Shown here one piece after another: positions 51,424-59,796 of a stretch of DNA of 64,000 nt (the stretch's first letter is position 1; each line of letters begins with the position of its first letter). The stretch comes from Orlajensenia sp001423545 (lineage in GTDB: Bacteria > Actinomycetota > Actinomycetes > Actinomycetales > Microbacteriaceae). The stretch spans positions 124,001 to 188,000 of the forward strand of contig LMOK01000003.1 in the NCBI GenBank assembly GCA_001423545.1. The letters are read 5' to 3'. Below the pieces are notes generated by a model. That model was given only the letters and a program-made list of their open reading frames with translations, had not been told where the DNA came from and made no database searches. The translations under genes and the position numbers were made by a program.

Positions 51424-52029
51424 ATGACCGAAGTACGTGGCACCGACGTTCGTACGCAGACGTTCCGTCCTCGCAGCCCACTTTTCGGACAACTCGCCGT
51501 CGCCACCGGAGTACTCACGGTGCCGGTGTTCGCCGTTCTCTACTGGATCAGCGTGCCCGAGGGGAACTGGCTCTTCGTGACAGCACTCCAGGCGCTCGTG
51601 ATGGTCATCGTCGGTGTGGGCGTCATCGCCTCCCGCAGTGTCTACGTGCAGTTGCACGACTGGGGCGTCGAGGACCACTGGCCGTTCGGTTTCACCAGCC
51701 GGGTGCGCTCGAGCGACGTCGACACCATCCTGCTCATCGACCTGTACACGGGCAACGGCATGGAGACCGTCCCCCAGCTGTTCGCCCTCGACGGCCGAGA
51801 CACCCTGGTGCTGCGCATGCGCGGACAGATCTGGACTCGCTCAGCCATCCAGCAGGTGGCCGCCCGACTCGGAGCCCCCGTGGTGCACGCGCCGGTTCCG
51901 ATGACGCTCACCGACTTCACTCGCATCGAGCCGCAACTGCTCACCTGGTTCGAGCGGCGTCCACTCTGGGCGGTGCGTGCACCGCGCACCCTCACCGCGA
52001 GCGCGGATCGCCGGGTCTTCGACCAGTAG
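51424..52029 (+). CDS. Two-helix membrane protein, unknown function
   Basis: 201 aa from ATG 51424, with GAGGGGG eight bases upstream. Two membrane helices (LFGQLAVATGVLTVPVFAVL and VTALQALVMVIVGVGVIASR) precede a cytoplasmic PH-like beta-domain (VYVQLHDWGVEDHWPFGFTS and DTILLIDLYTGNGMETVPQL). The layout, two helices then a small beta-rich domain, resembles bacterial PH-domain membrane proteins, but similarity is by pattern only. Divergent to the SDR gene. Confidence 0.7.
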   Translation: MTEVRGTDVRTQTFRPRSPLFGQLAVATGVLTVPVFAVLYWISVPEGNWLFVTALQALVMVIVGVGVIASRSVYVQLHDWGVEDHWPFGFTSRVRSSDVDTILLIDLYTGNGMETVPQLFALDGRDTLVLRMRGQIWTRSAIQQVAARLGAPVVHAPVPMTLTDFTRIEPQLLTWFERRPLWAVRAPRTLTASADRRVFDQ

Positions 52030-52086
52030 CGCGCCGACAGCCGGCTTCCCGGCCTCGGATCGCACCAGCACGACGGATGCCGCGGC

Positions 52087-52935
52087 TCAGCCCGTCTGCC
52101 CGCTGAGTCTCGCCCTGAGTCCCATCCGCCCGATGACCACGGTGCCCTCGAGCTCGTCGTCGTGCACGATGCGCGCCACGAGGCCGGCATCGGCGATGAT
52201 CGCCGCGGTGAGCGGCGCCTGCCGAACACTGGTCTCGATGAGCAGATGGCCGCCCGGTCTCAGCCAGGCGGATGCCCCTGCGGCGACCCTGCGCTGGATG
52301 TCGAGGCCGTCCGCCCCTCCGTCGAGTGCGACCGTCGGTTCGTGGAGGCGAGCCTCGGGCGGCATGAGCGCGATCGACTCCGTCGGAACGTAGGGGGCGT
52401 TGACGACGAGGACGTCGACCCGGCCGCGCGCGGCATCCGGTAGCGCGTCGTAGAGGTCGCCGAGGAACACCGTTCCCCCGGCGGGCTCGATGTTGCGTCG
52501 GGCGCAGGCGACCTCGACGGGATCGACGTCGGCGGCGAGGAGTTCGACCTCCGGCACTCGGGCGGCGATGGCCGTGCCGATCGCGCCGGTTCCGCAGCAG
52601 AGGTCGACGACCACGGCATCCGCCGTCGAACCCGACGCCACGAGGGCCACGGCCTCGTTCACCAGCACCTCGGATCGACGCCGGGGAACGAAGACGCCGG
52701 GGTCGACGGCGATGCGAAGGCCAGCGAAGTCGGCCCAGCCCACGATGCCCTCGAGCGGCTCCCCGTCGACGCGGCGGCTCGCCATGACGTCGAGCTCCTC
52801 TGCTGTGCGCGCAGCCTCGATGATCAGGGCGGCCTCGTCCTCGGCGAAGACGCAGCCCGCGGCGCGCAGGCGGACGACGAGAGCGGCCTCGGCGGCGGGC
52901 GTCACGAGAGCAGGCATCGCGCTGTCGGGCGTCAC
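52087..52935 (-). CDS. PrmC-like putative protein N5-glutamine methyltransferase
   Basis: 282 aa. An N-terminal helical domain is followed by VPRRRSEVLVNEAVALV and the SAM site VVDLCCGTGAIGTAIAAR (motif I), ELLAADVDPVEVACARRN (motif II). The catalytic NPPY of PrmC reads NAPYVP here, as in a known subgroup annotated as putative PrmC-like enzymes. Thus it is unlikely to be the main release-factor methylase. The start of this gene overlaps the stop of the quinone oxidoreductase by four bases (ATGA). Confidence 0.88.
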   Translation of the reverse strand: MTPDSAMPALVTPAAEAALVVRLRAAGCVFAEDEAALIIEAARTAEELDVMASRRVDGEPLEGIVGWADFAGLRIAVDPGVFVPRRRSEVLVNEAVALVASGSTADAVVVDLCCGTGAIGTAIAARVPEVELLAADVDPVEVACARRNIEPAGGTVFLGDLYDALPDAARGRVDVLVVNAPYVPTESIALMPPEARLHEPTVALDGGADGLDIQRRVAAGASAWLRPGGHLLIETSVRQAPLTAAIIADAGLVARIVHDDELEGTVVIGRMGLRARLSGQTG

Positions 52936-53879
52936 GGCAGCAGGATGACCTTTCCGCCGGGGTGGCCCTCCCCCACGAGCGCGAGAGCCTCCGCAGCCTC
53001 GGCGAGGGGATAGGTGCGTGCGACGCGCACGGTGAGCTCGCCGCGTCCGGCGAGCTCGACGAGCGGGAGACGTGCGGCCATCCGCAGCTCGGTGCCCGGG
53101 TCGGCGCCGGCTCCCCCACCGAGTCGCTTCGCGCCGATCTCGGCGGCGCGCTCGAAGCCGGCGACCGTCGCGATGCGATCGACGTCGGCCACGAGGGCGG
53201 CCGAGGCGTCGAGTGCCTCGTCGGTGCCGACGGTGTCGAGTGCGACGTCGGCTCCGTCGGGCAGCAGCGCGCGCAGTCGGTCGACCAGGCCGTCGCCGTA
53301 AACGACGGGTTCGGCTCCGAAGGCCTCGAGCAGCCCGTGGTTGCGCTCACTGGCCGTGGCGATGACCCTGGCGCCGCGCAGCTTCGCGAGCTGCACCGCG
53401 GCGAAGCCCACGGACCCGGCCCCGCCGTGGATGATCACGACATCGCCCTCGCCGACACCCGTGGCCTCGAGCAGGTGGAAGGCCGTCACGCCGGTCAACA
53501 GCAGGCCGGCGGCCTCCTCCCAGCCGAGGCTCGCCGGCTTCGGGAGCACTGCCGTCACAGCCACGGTGATCTCCTCGGCGTAGCCGCCGGAGACCCGGTA
53601 GCCGATCACCTCGTCGCCGACGGCGATCGGGCCGGCCGGGCCCACGGCATCCGGACCCACGGCAGTGACGACGCCGGAGACCTCGCTGCCCGGATGCAGC
53701 GGCAAGCGCGACGGATTGCGGCCCCAGACGCCGTTCAGCAGTTTTGCGTCGGCGGGATTGACGCCGCTCGCGAGCACGCTGATGGTGACCTCGCCGTCAC
53801 CGGGCGCTCGAGTGGGCTCGTCGGCCGGCTCCAACGCCTCGGGGCCGTCGAAGCTGCGGGCGATCATGACACGGGGCAT
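52932..53879 (-). CDS. Zinc-independent NADPH:quinone oxidoreductase (MDR family)
   Basis: 315 aa from ATG 53879; an open frame upstream is not supported. GroES-like N-terminus with GVNPADAKLLNGVWGRNPSR and LPLHPGSEVSGVV, then NADPH-binding VVIIHGGAGSVGFAAVQLAK near residue 150. The C-terminus ends ALALVGEGHPGGKVILLP. No zinc cysteines. Typical of the quinone oxidoreductase/zeta-crystallin group. First gene of a two-gene operon with the PrmC-like gene. Confidence 0.93.
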   Translation of the reverse strand: MPRVMIARSFDGPEALEPADEPTRAPGDGEVTISVLASGVNPADAKLLNGVWGRNPSRLPLHPGSEVSGVVTAVGPDAVGPAGPIAVGDEVIGYRVSGGYAEEITVAVTAVLPKPASLGWEEAAGLLLTGVTAFHLLEATGVGEGDVVIIHGGAGSVGFAAVQLAKLRGARVIATASERNHGLLEAFGAEPVVYGDGLVDRLRALLPDGADVALDTVGTDEALDASAALVADVDRIATVAGFERAAEIGAKRLGGGAGADPGTELRMAARLPLVELAGRGELTVRVARTYPLAEAAEALALVGEGHPGGKVILLP

Positions 53880-54033
53880 GCGGTTCCTTCTCTCGTGGCT
53901 CACGTCCATTCTGCCGCGCCGGGGCGCTCGGCAGGGCTGTGGGAGAACAGGCCGAATTGCGCCGTGCCCGCGAGAACAGGCCCGCCCGGCCTGTTCTCGT
54001 CCTCGGGGCCGCCCACCGCGGAATACTGGAGGC

Positions 54034-54951
54034 ATGAGCGACCTCGGACCCGTCGACCCCGGTCGCGGCGGCGAGACGGAATGGCTGCGTCGCTGGCGCC
54101 TGCAGCCCGACGGCGACGCCTTCGCGACGGCGACGAGCGTGCTCACCCCCGTGCTGCTGGCCGATGGAACGCCCGGGATGCTCAAGGTGGCGCGGGTCGA
54201 CGAGGAGATCCGCGGCGGGGCCGTGCTCGCCGCCTGGCACGGGCGCGGCGCAGCGCGGGTGCTGGAGGCTCAGGATGCCGCCATTCTGCTGGAGCGCGCG
54301 ACGGGCACACGCTCGCTCGTTCACTGGGTGGAGAGCGTATGCGACGACGAGGCGACGCGGGTGCTGTGCGATGCGGCCGGCGCCCTGCATGCGGCATCCG
54401 GCGACCTGCTCACGACCGGTGTCGGCGAGCGCCACGACACCCCGGAACTCGTGCCGCTCGAGCTGTGGTTCCGCGAGCTGCTGACCCGCGCCGACGGCAA
54501 CCGGGCGACGGTGGCCGGCAGCGATCCGGGCTTCGTGCGGCGGGCGGCCGCCATCGCCCGCGAGCTGCTCGATGACCAGGACTCGACCCCGCAGGAGGTC
54601 GTCGCGCTGCACGGAGACATCCACCACGGCAATGTGCTCGACTTCGGCGATCCGGCCGCAGGCGGCCGCGGCTGGCTGGCCATCGACCCGAAGGGACTCG
54701 TGGGCGACCGCGCCTTCGACTACTGCAACCTGCTCTGCAACCCGTCGCACGAGCGTGCACTCGAGCCGGGGCGCCTCGAGCGTCAGTTCGCCGTCGTGAC
54801 GGATGCCGCGGGCTTGGCTCCCGACCGCCTCGCGCGCTGGCTCGCGGCGTGGTGCGGGCTCTCCTCCGTGTGGTTCGCGCTCGACGGCGACGCCGGGCAC
54901 ACGGCATCCGCCACCGCGATCGGCAAGAAGGCGCTCGCGCTGATCGGCTGA
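54034..54951 (+). CDS. Aminoglycoside 6-phosphotransferase-like kinase (APH(6)/streptomycin kinase family)
   Basis: 305 aa from ATG 54034, with GGAGG directly upstream. N-lobe: TSVLTPVLLADGTPGMLKVA with the ATP-contact Lys. Catalytic loop VVALHGDIHHGNVLDFGD (Asp and Asn), then WLAIDPKGLVGDRAFDYCNL (metal Asp). These match APH(6)/hydroxyurea phosphotransferases. Chromosomal members of this family can confer streptomycin resistance, but many are of unknown substrate. It is monocistronic and divergent to the oxidoreductase. Confidence 0.9.
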   Translation: MSDLGPVDPGRGGETEWLRRWRLQPDGDAFATATSVLTPVLLADGTPGMLKVARVDEEIRGGAVLAAWHGRGAARVLEAQDAAILLERATGTRSLVHWVESVCDDEATRVLCDAAGALHAASGDLLTTGVGERHDTPELVPLELWFRELLTRADGNRATVAGSDPGFVRRAAAIARELLDDQDSTPQEVVALHGDIHHGNVLDFGDPAAGGRGWLAIDPKGLVGDRAFDYCNLLCNPSHERALEPGRLERQFAVVTDAAGLAPDRLARWLAAWCGLSSVWFALDGDAGHTASATAIGKKALALIG

Positions 54952-55000
54952 GGGTGCTGAGCCGGTCAGGCGCTCCGGCGCTCAGCCGCTGAGGCGCTCC

Positions 55001-55040
55001 CGCGCTCACGCGCTCACGCGCTCACGCGCTCACGCGCTCA
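55001..55040. repeat. Octamer tandem repeat, five copies
   Basis: CGCGCTCA is repeated five times exactly, flanked by degenerate copies on both sides (54970-55000 and 55041-55048). It lies in the 94-base gap between convergent genes. Uninterrupted copies suggest slippage and possibly strain-to-strain length variation. Confidence 0.9.
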
Positions 55041-55045
55041 CGGTC

Positions 55046-56167
55046 TCAGCCGCGCAGGGTGCGGTGCGGGCTCAGCGCCAGTTCGGCCACGAAGGCCTCG
55101 TCCACCTCGACGCCGGTGCCCGGGCCGGTCGGAACCCGCAGCTGTCCTTCGTGCTCCCCCGTTCCGAGCACGAAGGGCTCGGTGAGGTCGTCGGCGAAGT
55201 ACCGTGCTGAGGCGGAGGTGTCGCCGGGCAGGGTGAAGCCGGGCAGAGCCGCGAGCGCGACGTTGGCCGCCCGGCCGATGCCCGTCTCGAGCATGCCGCC
55301 GCACCAGACCGGCACCGAGAGCTCGCGGCAGATGTCGTGCACCCGCAGCGCCTCGAGGTAGCCGCCGACCCTGCCTGCCTTGATGTTGACGATCGACGTC
55401 GCCCCGCGCTCGATCGCGTCGACGGCGATGGCGGCGCTCAGGATCGACTCGTCGAGGCACACCGGTGTCTCGATGACCTGCGCCAGGGCTGCGTGCGAGG
55501 CGATGTCCTCCTCGTCGAACGGCTGCTCGATGAGGAGGAGGTCGAAGGGGTCGAGGCGCTTCAGGTGTTCGGCATCCGCCAGCGTGTATGCGGTGTTCGC
55601 GTCGACCTGCAGCAGGCCGTCGGGTCCGAGGAGCTCGCGTACGCGGGCGACGGGCCCGAGGTCCCAGCCGGGCTTGATCTTGAGCTTGATGCGCTTGTAG
55701 CCCTCGGCGACGTAGCCGGCGACCTCGGCGAGCAGCTCATCGATCGAGGGGGCGATGCCGACCGAGACGCCGCAGTCCACCCACTCGGCGGTCGCGCCGA
55801 AGTACTCGCCGAAGGAGCGCCCGGCCGCGCGCAGCTCGGCGTCGAGCACCGCGGCCTCGAGGGCCGCCTTGGCCATGCGGTGCCCGGCCACGAAGCCGAG
55901 CTGGCGGGCGACGGATGCCGCTGTCACGTCGGGCGCACGCAGCAGCGTCGGTGCCAGGTAGTGCTCGATCACGTGAGCGGCCCCGTCGACGTACTCGGAG
56001 CTGTAGAACGGCTCGCTGCCGGCGACGCACTCGCCCCAGCCGTCTCCGGCATCGCTGCGCACCCGGATCAGCAGCACCTCGCGTGCGGTCTGCACGCCGA
56101 AGGAGGTCTCGAACGGTCGTACCAGCGGCATGCCGACGCGGTGCAGCTCGACGGCGTCGATCCTCAT
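55046..56167 (-). CDS. Enolase-superfamily N-acylamino acid racemase / o-succinylbenzoate synthase
   Basis: 373 aa. Enolase-superfamily barrel: KLKIKPGWDL with the catalytic KxK lysine, metal ligands in LLQVDANTAYTL, LLIEQPFDEED and CLDESILSAA, and the second lysine in VNIKAGRVGG. The N-terminal cap starts VELHRVGMPLVRPFETSFGV. This belongs to the OSBS/NSAR subfamily, whose members may do either or both reactions. No men genes are adjacent. Its four-base overlap with a GNAT gene matches the arrangement of N-succinylamino acid racemase operons, so racemase activity is favoured. Confidence 0.9.
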   Translation of the reverse strand: MRIDAVELHRVGMPLVRPFETSFGVQTAREVLLIRVRSDAGDGWGECVAGSEPFYSSEYVDGAAHVIEHYLAPTLLRAPDVTAASVARQLGFVAGHRMAKAALEAAVLDAELRAAGRSFGEYFGATAEWVDCGVSVGIAPSIDELLAEVAGYVAEGYKRIKLKIKPGWDLGPVARVRELLGPDGLLQVDANTAYTLADAEHLKRLDPFDLLLIEQPFDEEDIASHAALAQVIETPVCLDESILSAAIAVDAIERGATSIVNIKAGRVGGYLEALRVHDICRELSVPVWCGGMLETGIGRAANVALAALPGFTLPGDTSASARYFADDLTEPFVLGTGEHEGQLRVPTGPGTGVEVDEAFVAELALSPHRTLRG

Positions 56168-57090
56168 GAGCGGTCGGCGCTGTCTGGGGCGGCGCTGTCG
56201 GGGGCGGCGCTGTCGGGGGCGGCGCTGTCGTCGCGATCGGCGCTGTCGGCCGTGAAGATGTAGTCGTTCTCCGCGGTGAGCTCAGGACGGAGGCCGGCGG
56301 CGAACGCCTCGCGGAACGCCTGCCGCGATGCGGTGCGACGCTCGGCTGCCCAAGCGGGATCATCCGCCCTCAGCGACTCGAAGTCGTCGGCCAGCGCGAA
56401 GGTGTCGTCGCCCCGCCAGATCGGCTGCTTCCCGCGGGCCAACGCGCGCAGCACGCGGGGCGAGTCGAGGCGCCAGCGCACCTCGAAGCGGTCGCTGCGG
56501 TCGGTGCCGGTGATGGCGTCGTCGAGGCGCCCGTAGAAGTCGGGGTGGAACGCCGTGACCTCGGCACCCAGCTTCACGAGGTTGACGTGGGCGTTGCGGC
56601 GGATGAGCGGATCGAAGGTCCAGCGCACCTCCGTCACGCCGTGGTCGAGGCTCACTGCGCGCTGGAACAGCTTGAGGGCGTGGCCGACTCCCCCGCTGCG
56701 GCGCCAGGGGGCGACGGCGTTCATGTGCGAGTGCAGGTGCAGCCCGCCCTCCCAGCCGAGGAATCCCAGGGTGGCGCCGACCGCGGCGCTGGTGACTCCC
56801 GGCCCGGACTCGGTGGCGATCAGCACGGTGTTCCCCGCGTGGTCCATGGCCTGCAGCATGGCGCGGTCCGGGCTGCGGCCCTGGCCCCACGTGCGCTCGA
56901 ACAGGCCGACGACGGCATCGAGGTCGCGCGGGTCGGCGTCGCGCACCTGCACGCCGGCGGCATCCGCTGCAGCCTCCGCGAGGTCGTAGGCCGCCCGGAC
57001 GACGTCGCTCGGCGCCGCTTCGTCTGGAAAGCGAGGAGTTTCGGGCGCTCGGGGCGGCTCGAAATCGCTTTCGGCGGGTGTCTCGGTCAT
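56164..57090 (-). CDS. GNAT acyltransferase paired with the racemase (probable N-succinyltransferase)
   Basis: 308 aa. GNAT domain in the middle: VQVRDADPRDLDAVVGLFER, TLGFLGWEGGLHLHSHMNAV, APWRRSGGVGHALKLFQRAV (acyl-CoA loop) and VRWTFDPLIRRNAHVNLVKL. The C-terminal segment holds DFYGRLDDAITGTDRSDRFE, typical of a group always found next to OSBS/NSAR genes and able to N-acylate D-amino acids. It ends in three or four copies of PDSAA encoded by 15-bp tandem repeats. Its start codon lies inside a large inverted repeat. Confidence 0.88.
   Translation of the reverse strand: MTETPAESDFEPPRAPETPRFPDEAAPSDVVRAAYDLAEAAADAAGVQVRDADPRDLDAVVGLFERTWGQGRSPDRAMLQAMDHAGNTVLIATESGPGVTSAAVGATLGFLGWEGGLHLHSHMNAVAPWRRSGGVGHALKLFQRAVSLDHGVTEVRWTFDPLIRRNAHVNLVKLGAEVTAFHPDFYGRLDDAITGTDRSDRFEVRWRLDSPRVLRALARGKQPIWRGDDTFALADDFESLRADDPAWAAERRTASRQAFREAFAAGLRPELTAENDYIFTADSADRDDSAAPDSAAPDSAAPDSADRS
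56176..56230. repeat. 15-bp tandem repeat in the GNAT 3' end
   Basis: GGCGCTGTC(T/G)GGGGC occurs three times in tandem (56176-56190, 56191-56205, 56206-56220), then a partial fourth copy. In the GNAT frame each copy adds five residues, PDSAA. The frame is preserved for any copy number. Confidence 0.9.
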
Positions 57091-57109
57091 GAGTTCCTCG
57101 CTTTCCAGA
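57023..57109 (-). promoter_or_regulatory. 15-bp inverted repeat enclosing the GNAT ribosome-binding site and start
   Basis: TCTGGAAAGCGAGGA (57023-57037) and TCCTCGCTTTCCAGA (57095-57109) are perfect inverted copies. On the message, the 5' arm holds the GCGAGGA ribosome-binding site five bases before the GNAT ATG, and the 3' arm lies in codons 18-22. Pairing would hide the site behind a 57-base loop. Confidence 0.7.
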
Positions 57110-58390
57110 TCATGCGGCGGCGAGCCTGTCGTCGAGGCCCCAGGGTTGGCCGTAGCCGCCGTCGCTCTCGGACTCGGCCATGAGGGCGAGGAAGGGCTCG
57201 GCGCCGAAGGCCTCGGGGCCGAGCACGCCGACGCCCGACCAGGCTCCGGATGCCAGCAGTTCGAGCGCGATCACCGGGTTGAGGGCCGTCTGCCAGACGA
57301 CGCACTGGCTGTCGTACTCCTTCATCGTCCACTCGTTGTCGGCCACGTGGTAGAGGTACACCTCGCGTGGGTTTCCGTCGATTCCCGTGCCCGTGACCCA
57401 GACTCCGGCGCAGGTCTTGCCCGTCATGAGCGGGCCGATCGTCGCGGGGTCGGGCAGGGACGCGGCGACGACGTCGCGGGCGGCGACCTCGACGGGGCCG
57501 TTGGCGCTCCGCACCCGCACCGGGGTCGTGGAGTCCAGCCCGAGGAGGTGCAGGGTCTGGAGCACGGTGATGAACTCGGTGCCGAGCCCGTACTTGAAGG
57601 TGACGCGCTTCGCGTCGAGCCAGCGCGGCATGAGGAGCACCTCCTCGTGTTCCACGTTGACGCACTCGACCGGGCCGATGCCGCCCGGGAAGTCGAACAC
57701 CTCGGGTTCCGAGAACGGCGCCGTGGTGAACCATCCGGCATCCTTCTCCCAGATCACCGGCGGGTTCAGGCATTCCTCGATCGTGGTCCAGATGGAGAAC
57801 GACGGGGCGAAGATCTCGGTGCCGTCGGAGTCGCGCACCACGAGGTTGGCGCCGTCGCGGGTGCCGAGCTCGTCGATCTCGCTGAACAGGTGGTCGCTGG
57901 CGTAGCGGGCGAACACGTCGGACAGGCCGGGCTCGACGCCCATGCCCACGAGGGCGAGTCGACCCGACGCCTCCCAGTCGCCGGCCTGCGCGAACTGGTC
58001 GTCACCGAGCTTCACTCCGGTGAGGTTGTGCGGATCGGTGCCGTGCGGCTCGGACAGGCTCATCGCCATGTCGAGGTAGTCGGCGCCCGCGGCGAGCGCT
58101 CCGGCGAAGATCGACTGCACGAACTTGGGCTCGACGGCGTTCATCACGTGCGTCACGGAGTGCTCCCGGGCGACGGATGCCACGGCTTCAGGGTCGGACG
58201 CATCGATCTGCGCGGCCGTGAACCGGGCGGCCACGTCGGCTCCGTGACGGTCGGCGATCCACGCGATGGCGCTCTCGGCGCGCCCCAGGTCGTAGTCGCT
58301 GACGACGATGAGCTCGTAGAACGAACGGCGGGCGGCGATCTTGGTGATCGCGCCGCCGACTCCGCCGGCTCCGATCAGAAGGATTCTCAT
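57110..58390 (-). CDS. Saccharopine dehydrogenase-family oxidoreductase
   Basis: 426 aa. Rossmann start MRILLIGAGGVGGAITKIAA, then THVMNAVEPKFVQSIFAGAL, YLDMAMSLSEPHG, LALVGMGVEPGLSDVFARYA and later KYGLGTEFITVLQTLHLLGL. This is the layout of saccharopine reductase / carboxynorspermidine dehydrogenase-like enzymes that form or split secondary amines. The substrate is open. Nineteen bases separate it from the GNAT gene, and the three genes form one operon. Amino acid salvage or catabolism fits. Confidence 0.9.
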   Translation of the reverse strand: MRILLIGAGGVGGAITKIAARRSFYELIVVSDYDLGRAESAIAWIADRHGADVAARFTAAQIDASDPEAVASVAREHSVTHVMNAVEPKFVQSIFAGALAAGADYLDMAMSLSEPHGTDPHNLTGVKLGDDQFAQAGDWEASGRLALVGMGVEPGLSDVFARYASDHLFSEIDELGTRDGANLVVRDSDGTEIFAPSFSIWTTIEECLNPPVIWEKDAGWFTTAPFSEPEVFDFPGGIGPVECVNVEHEEVLLMPRWLDAKRVTFKYGLGTEFITVLQTLHLLGLDSTTPVRVRSANGPVEVAARDVVAASLPDPATIGPLMTGKTCAGVWVTGTGIDGNPREVYLYHVADNEWTMKEYDSQCVVWQTALNPVIALELLASGAWSGVGVLGPEAFGAEPFLALMAESESDGGYGQPWGLDDRLAAA

Positions 58391-58448
58391 GACTCGACGC
58401 TACCGTGAGCGCCGGTCGCTTCGCCCTCTTCTGATCCGGCCGCGAGCG

Positions 58449-59726
58449 CTACAGCCCCAACGACTCCGTGAAGGGGTTGCGGAACACGCCGCGCGGGTCG
58501 AGGCGATGGCGCAGGACGGCGAAGTCGGCGAAGCGCGGATACAGGGCCGCCACCTCGGCGCCCGGCAGCGTGAACAGCTTGCCCCAGTGCGGTCGGGCCG
58601 CGAAGGGTGCCAGTGCGGCCTCGAGCAGCGGCAGGAACGCCTCGACCGCCGGCTGGTCGGGCAGCCACGTGAAGTGGATTCCGGTCACCTCGGTGCCGAA
58701 CGCCGGGCTCAGCCACAGCTCGTCCGCCGCGACGGTGCGCACCTCGCACACCTGCAGCAGTGGCGCGATGCGCGGGGCGAGCAGTCTCACGGCCTCCAGG
58801 GCCTCGGCCGCATGAGCCCGAGGCACCAGGTACTCCGACTGGAGTTCGGCACCGTTCGACGGCGTGAACCCGAGCTTGAAGTGCGGCAGCCTGTCGAGCC
58901 ACGCTCCGGGCACGCCGAGCTGGTCGGTGCAGTTCTCGGGCGAGACTCCGGGCAGCGGATGCCGCGGCCCATCGGCCGGCGTCAGGGCGAGGGCGAGCGC
59001 GGCCGGGCCGGCGGCATCCGTCACCGCAGCATCCGTCGCCACCCGTCGCTTCACCCAGAGCTGGTCGATGACGTCGGGGTCGCGCCAGGTCGTGAACATG
59101 CTCGTGCTGTAGCCGAGCGAGGTGACGGCCGAGAGGTCGGCGAGCACGTCGTCCCATTCGAGCTTCTCGTAGACGTTCTGGGCCACCGCGTAGCTCGGCT
59201 CGATGTCGAGGGTGAGGGTCGTGACGGCCCCGAGGGCGCCGAGGCCGACGACCACGCCGTCGAAGTCAGCGTCACCGCGCGTGTAGGTGCGCACGTCGCC
59301 GCTGGCCGTCATGAGCTCGACGCCGGCCACGGAGCCGGCCAGGGAGCGCACACCGTCGCCCGACCCGTGCGTGCCCGTGGCGACGGAGCCCGCCACCGAG
59401 ATGTGCGGAAGAGAGGCGAGGTTCGCAAGCGCCCAGCCCTCCTTCTCGAGCGCGATGGCGAGGTCGCCGTAGCGCAGCCCGCCCGACACCCGCACGGTGC
59501 GCGCGGCGGAGTCGATCTCGAGCACGGGATGCAACATCGCGAGCGAGATGAGCACGCCCGACGTGTCGGCGATCCTGTTGAAGGAGTGCCGGGTGCCGAG
59601 CATGCGCACGTGGGTCTCGGAGCGCAGCAGCCCCGCGAGCTCACCGTAGGTGTGCGGCGTCATCACCTGTCGTGCTCCGTAGGCGAGGTTGCCCGCCCAG
59701 TTCGTTCCGACATCCAGCTGAGTCAT
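58449..59726 (-). CDS. Alditol oxidase (AldO/xylitol oxidase, covalent FAD)
   Basis: 425 aa. GTNWAGNLAYGARQVMTPHT at the start and LGTRHSFNRIADTSG with the histidine that carries FAD in AldO. The FAD domain continues ASLPHISVAGSVATGTHGSG, and the C-terminal domain has LQSEYLVPRAHAAEALEAVR and PFAARPHWGKLFTLPGAEVA (substrate site). These blocks agree closely with Streptomyces alditol oxidase, which oxidises xylitol, sorbitol and others at C1 with release of hydrogen peroxide. It ends near the saccharopine-type gene and may serve sugar-alcohol use with the arabinan genes upstream. Confidence 0.92.
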   Translation of the reverse strand: MTQLDVGTNWAGNLAYGARQVMTPHTYGELAGLLRSETHVRMLGTRHSFNRIADTSGVLISLAMLHPVLEIDSAARTVRVSGGLRYGDLAIALEKEGWALANLASLPHISVAGSVATGTHGSGDGVRSLAGSVAGVELMTASGDVRTYTRGDADFDGVVVGLGALGAVTTLTLDIEPSYAVAQNVYEKLEWDDVLADLSAVTSLGYSTSMFTTWRDPDVIDQLWVKRRVATDAAVTDAAGPAALALALTPADGPRHPLPGVSPENCTDQLGVPGAWLDRLPHFKLGFTPSNGAELQSEYLVPRAHAAEALEAVRLLAPRIAPLLQVCEVRTVAADELWLSPAFGTEVTGIHFTWLPDQPAVEAFLPLLEAALAPFAARPHWGKLFTLPGAEVAALYPRFADFAVLRHRLDPRGVFRNPFTESLGL

Positions 59727-59796
59727 GCATCAATCCTCTCGCGCCCCGGAACCGGGGGCGTACACGTCCGGGCGGTTCGGGCAGCGGATGCCGCCG

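Noticed and set aside
55001..55040. CRISPR-like array
   Set aside because: Contiguous 8-bp units without spacers, so it is a simple tandem repeat; no cas genes are in the window.
55046..56167. Firm assignment as menC
   Set aside because: OSBS and NSAR cannot be told apart from these motifs alone, and the neighbours point away from menaquinone synthesis.
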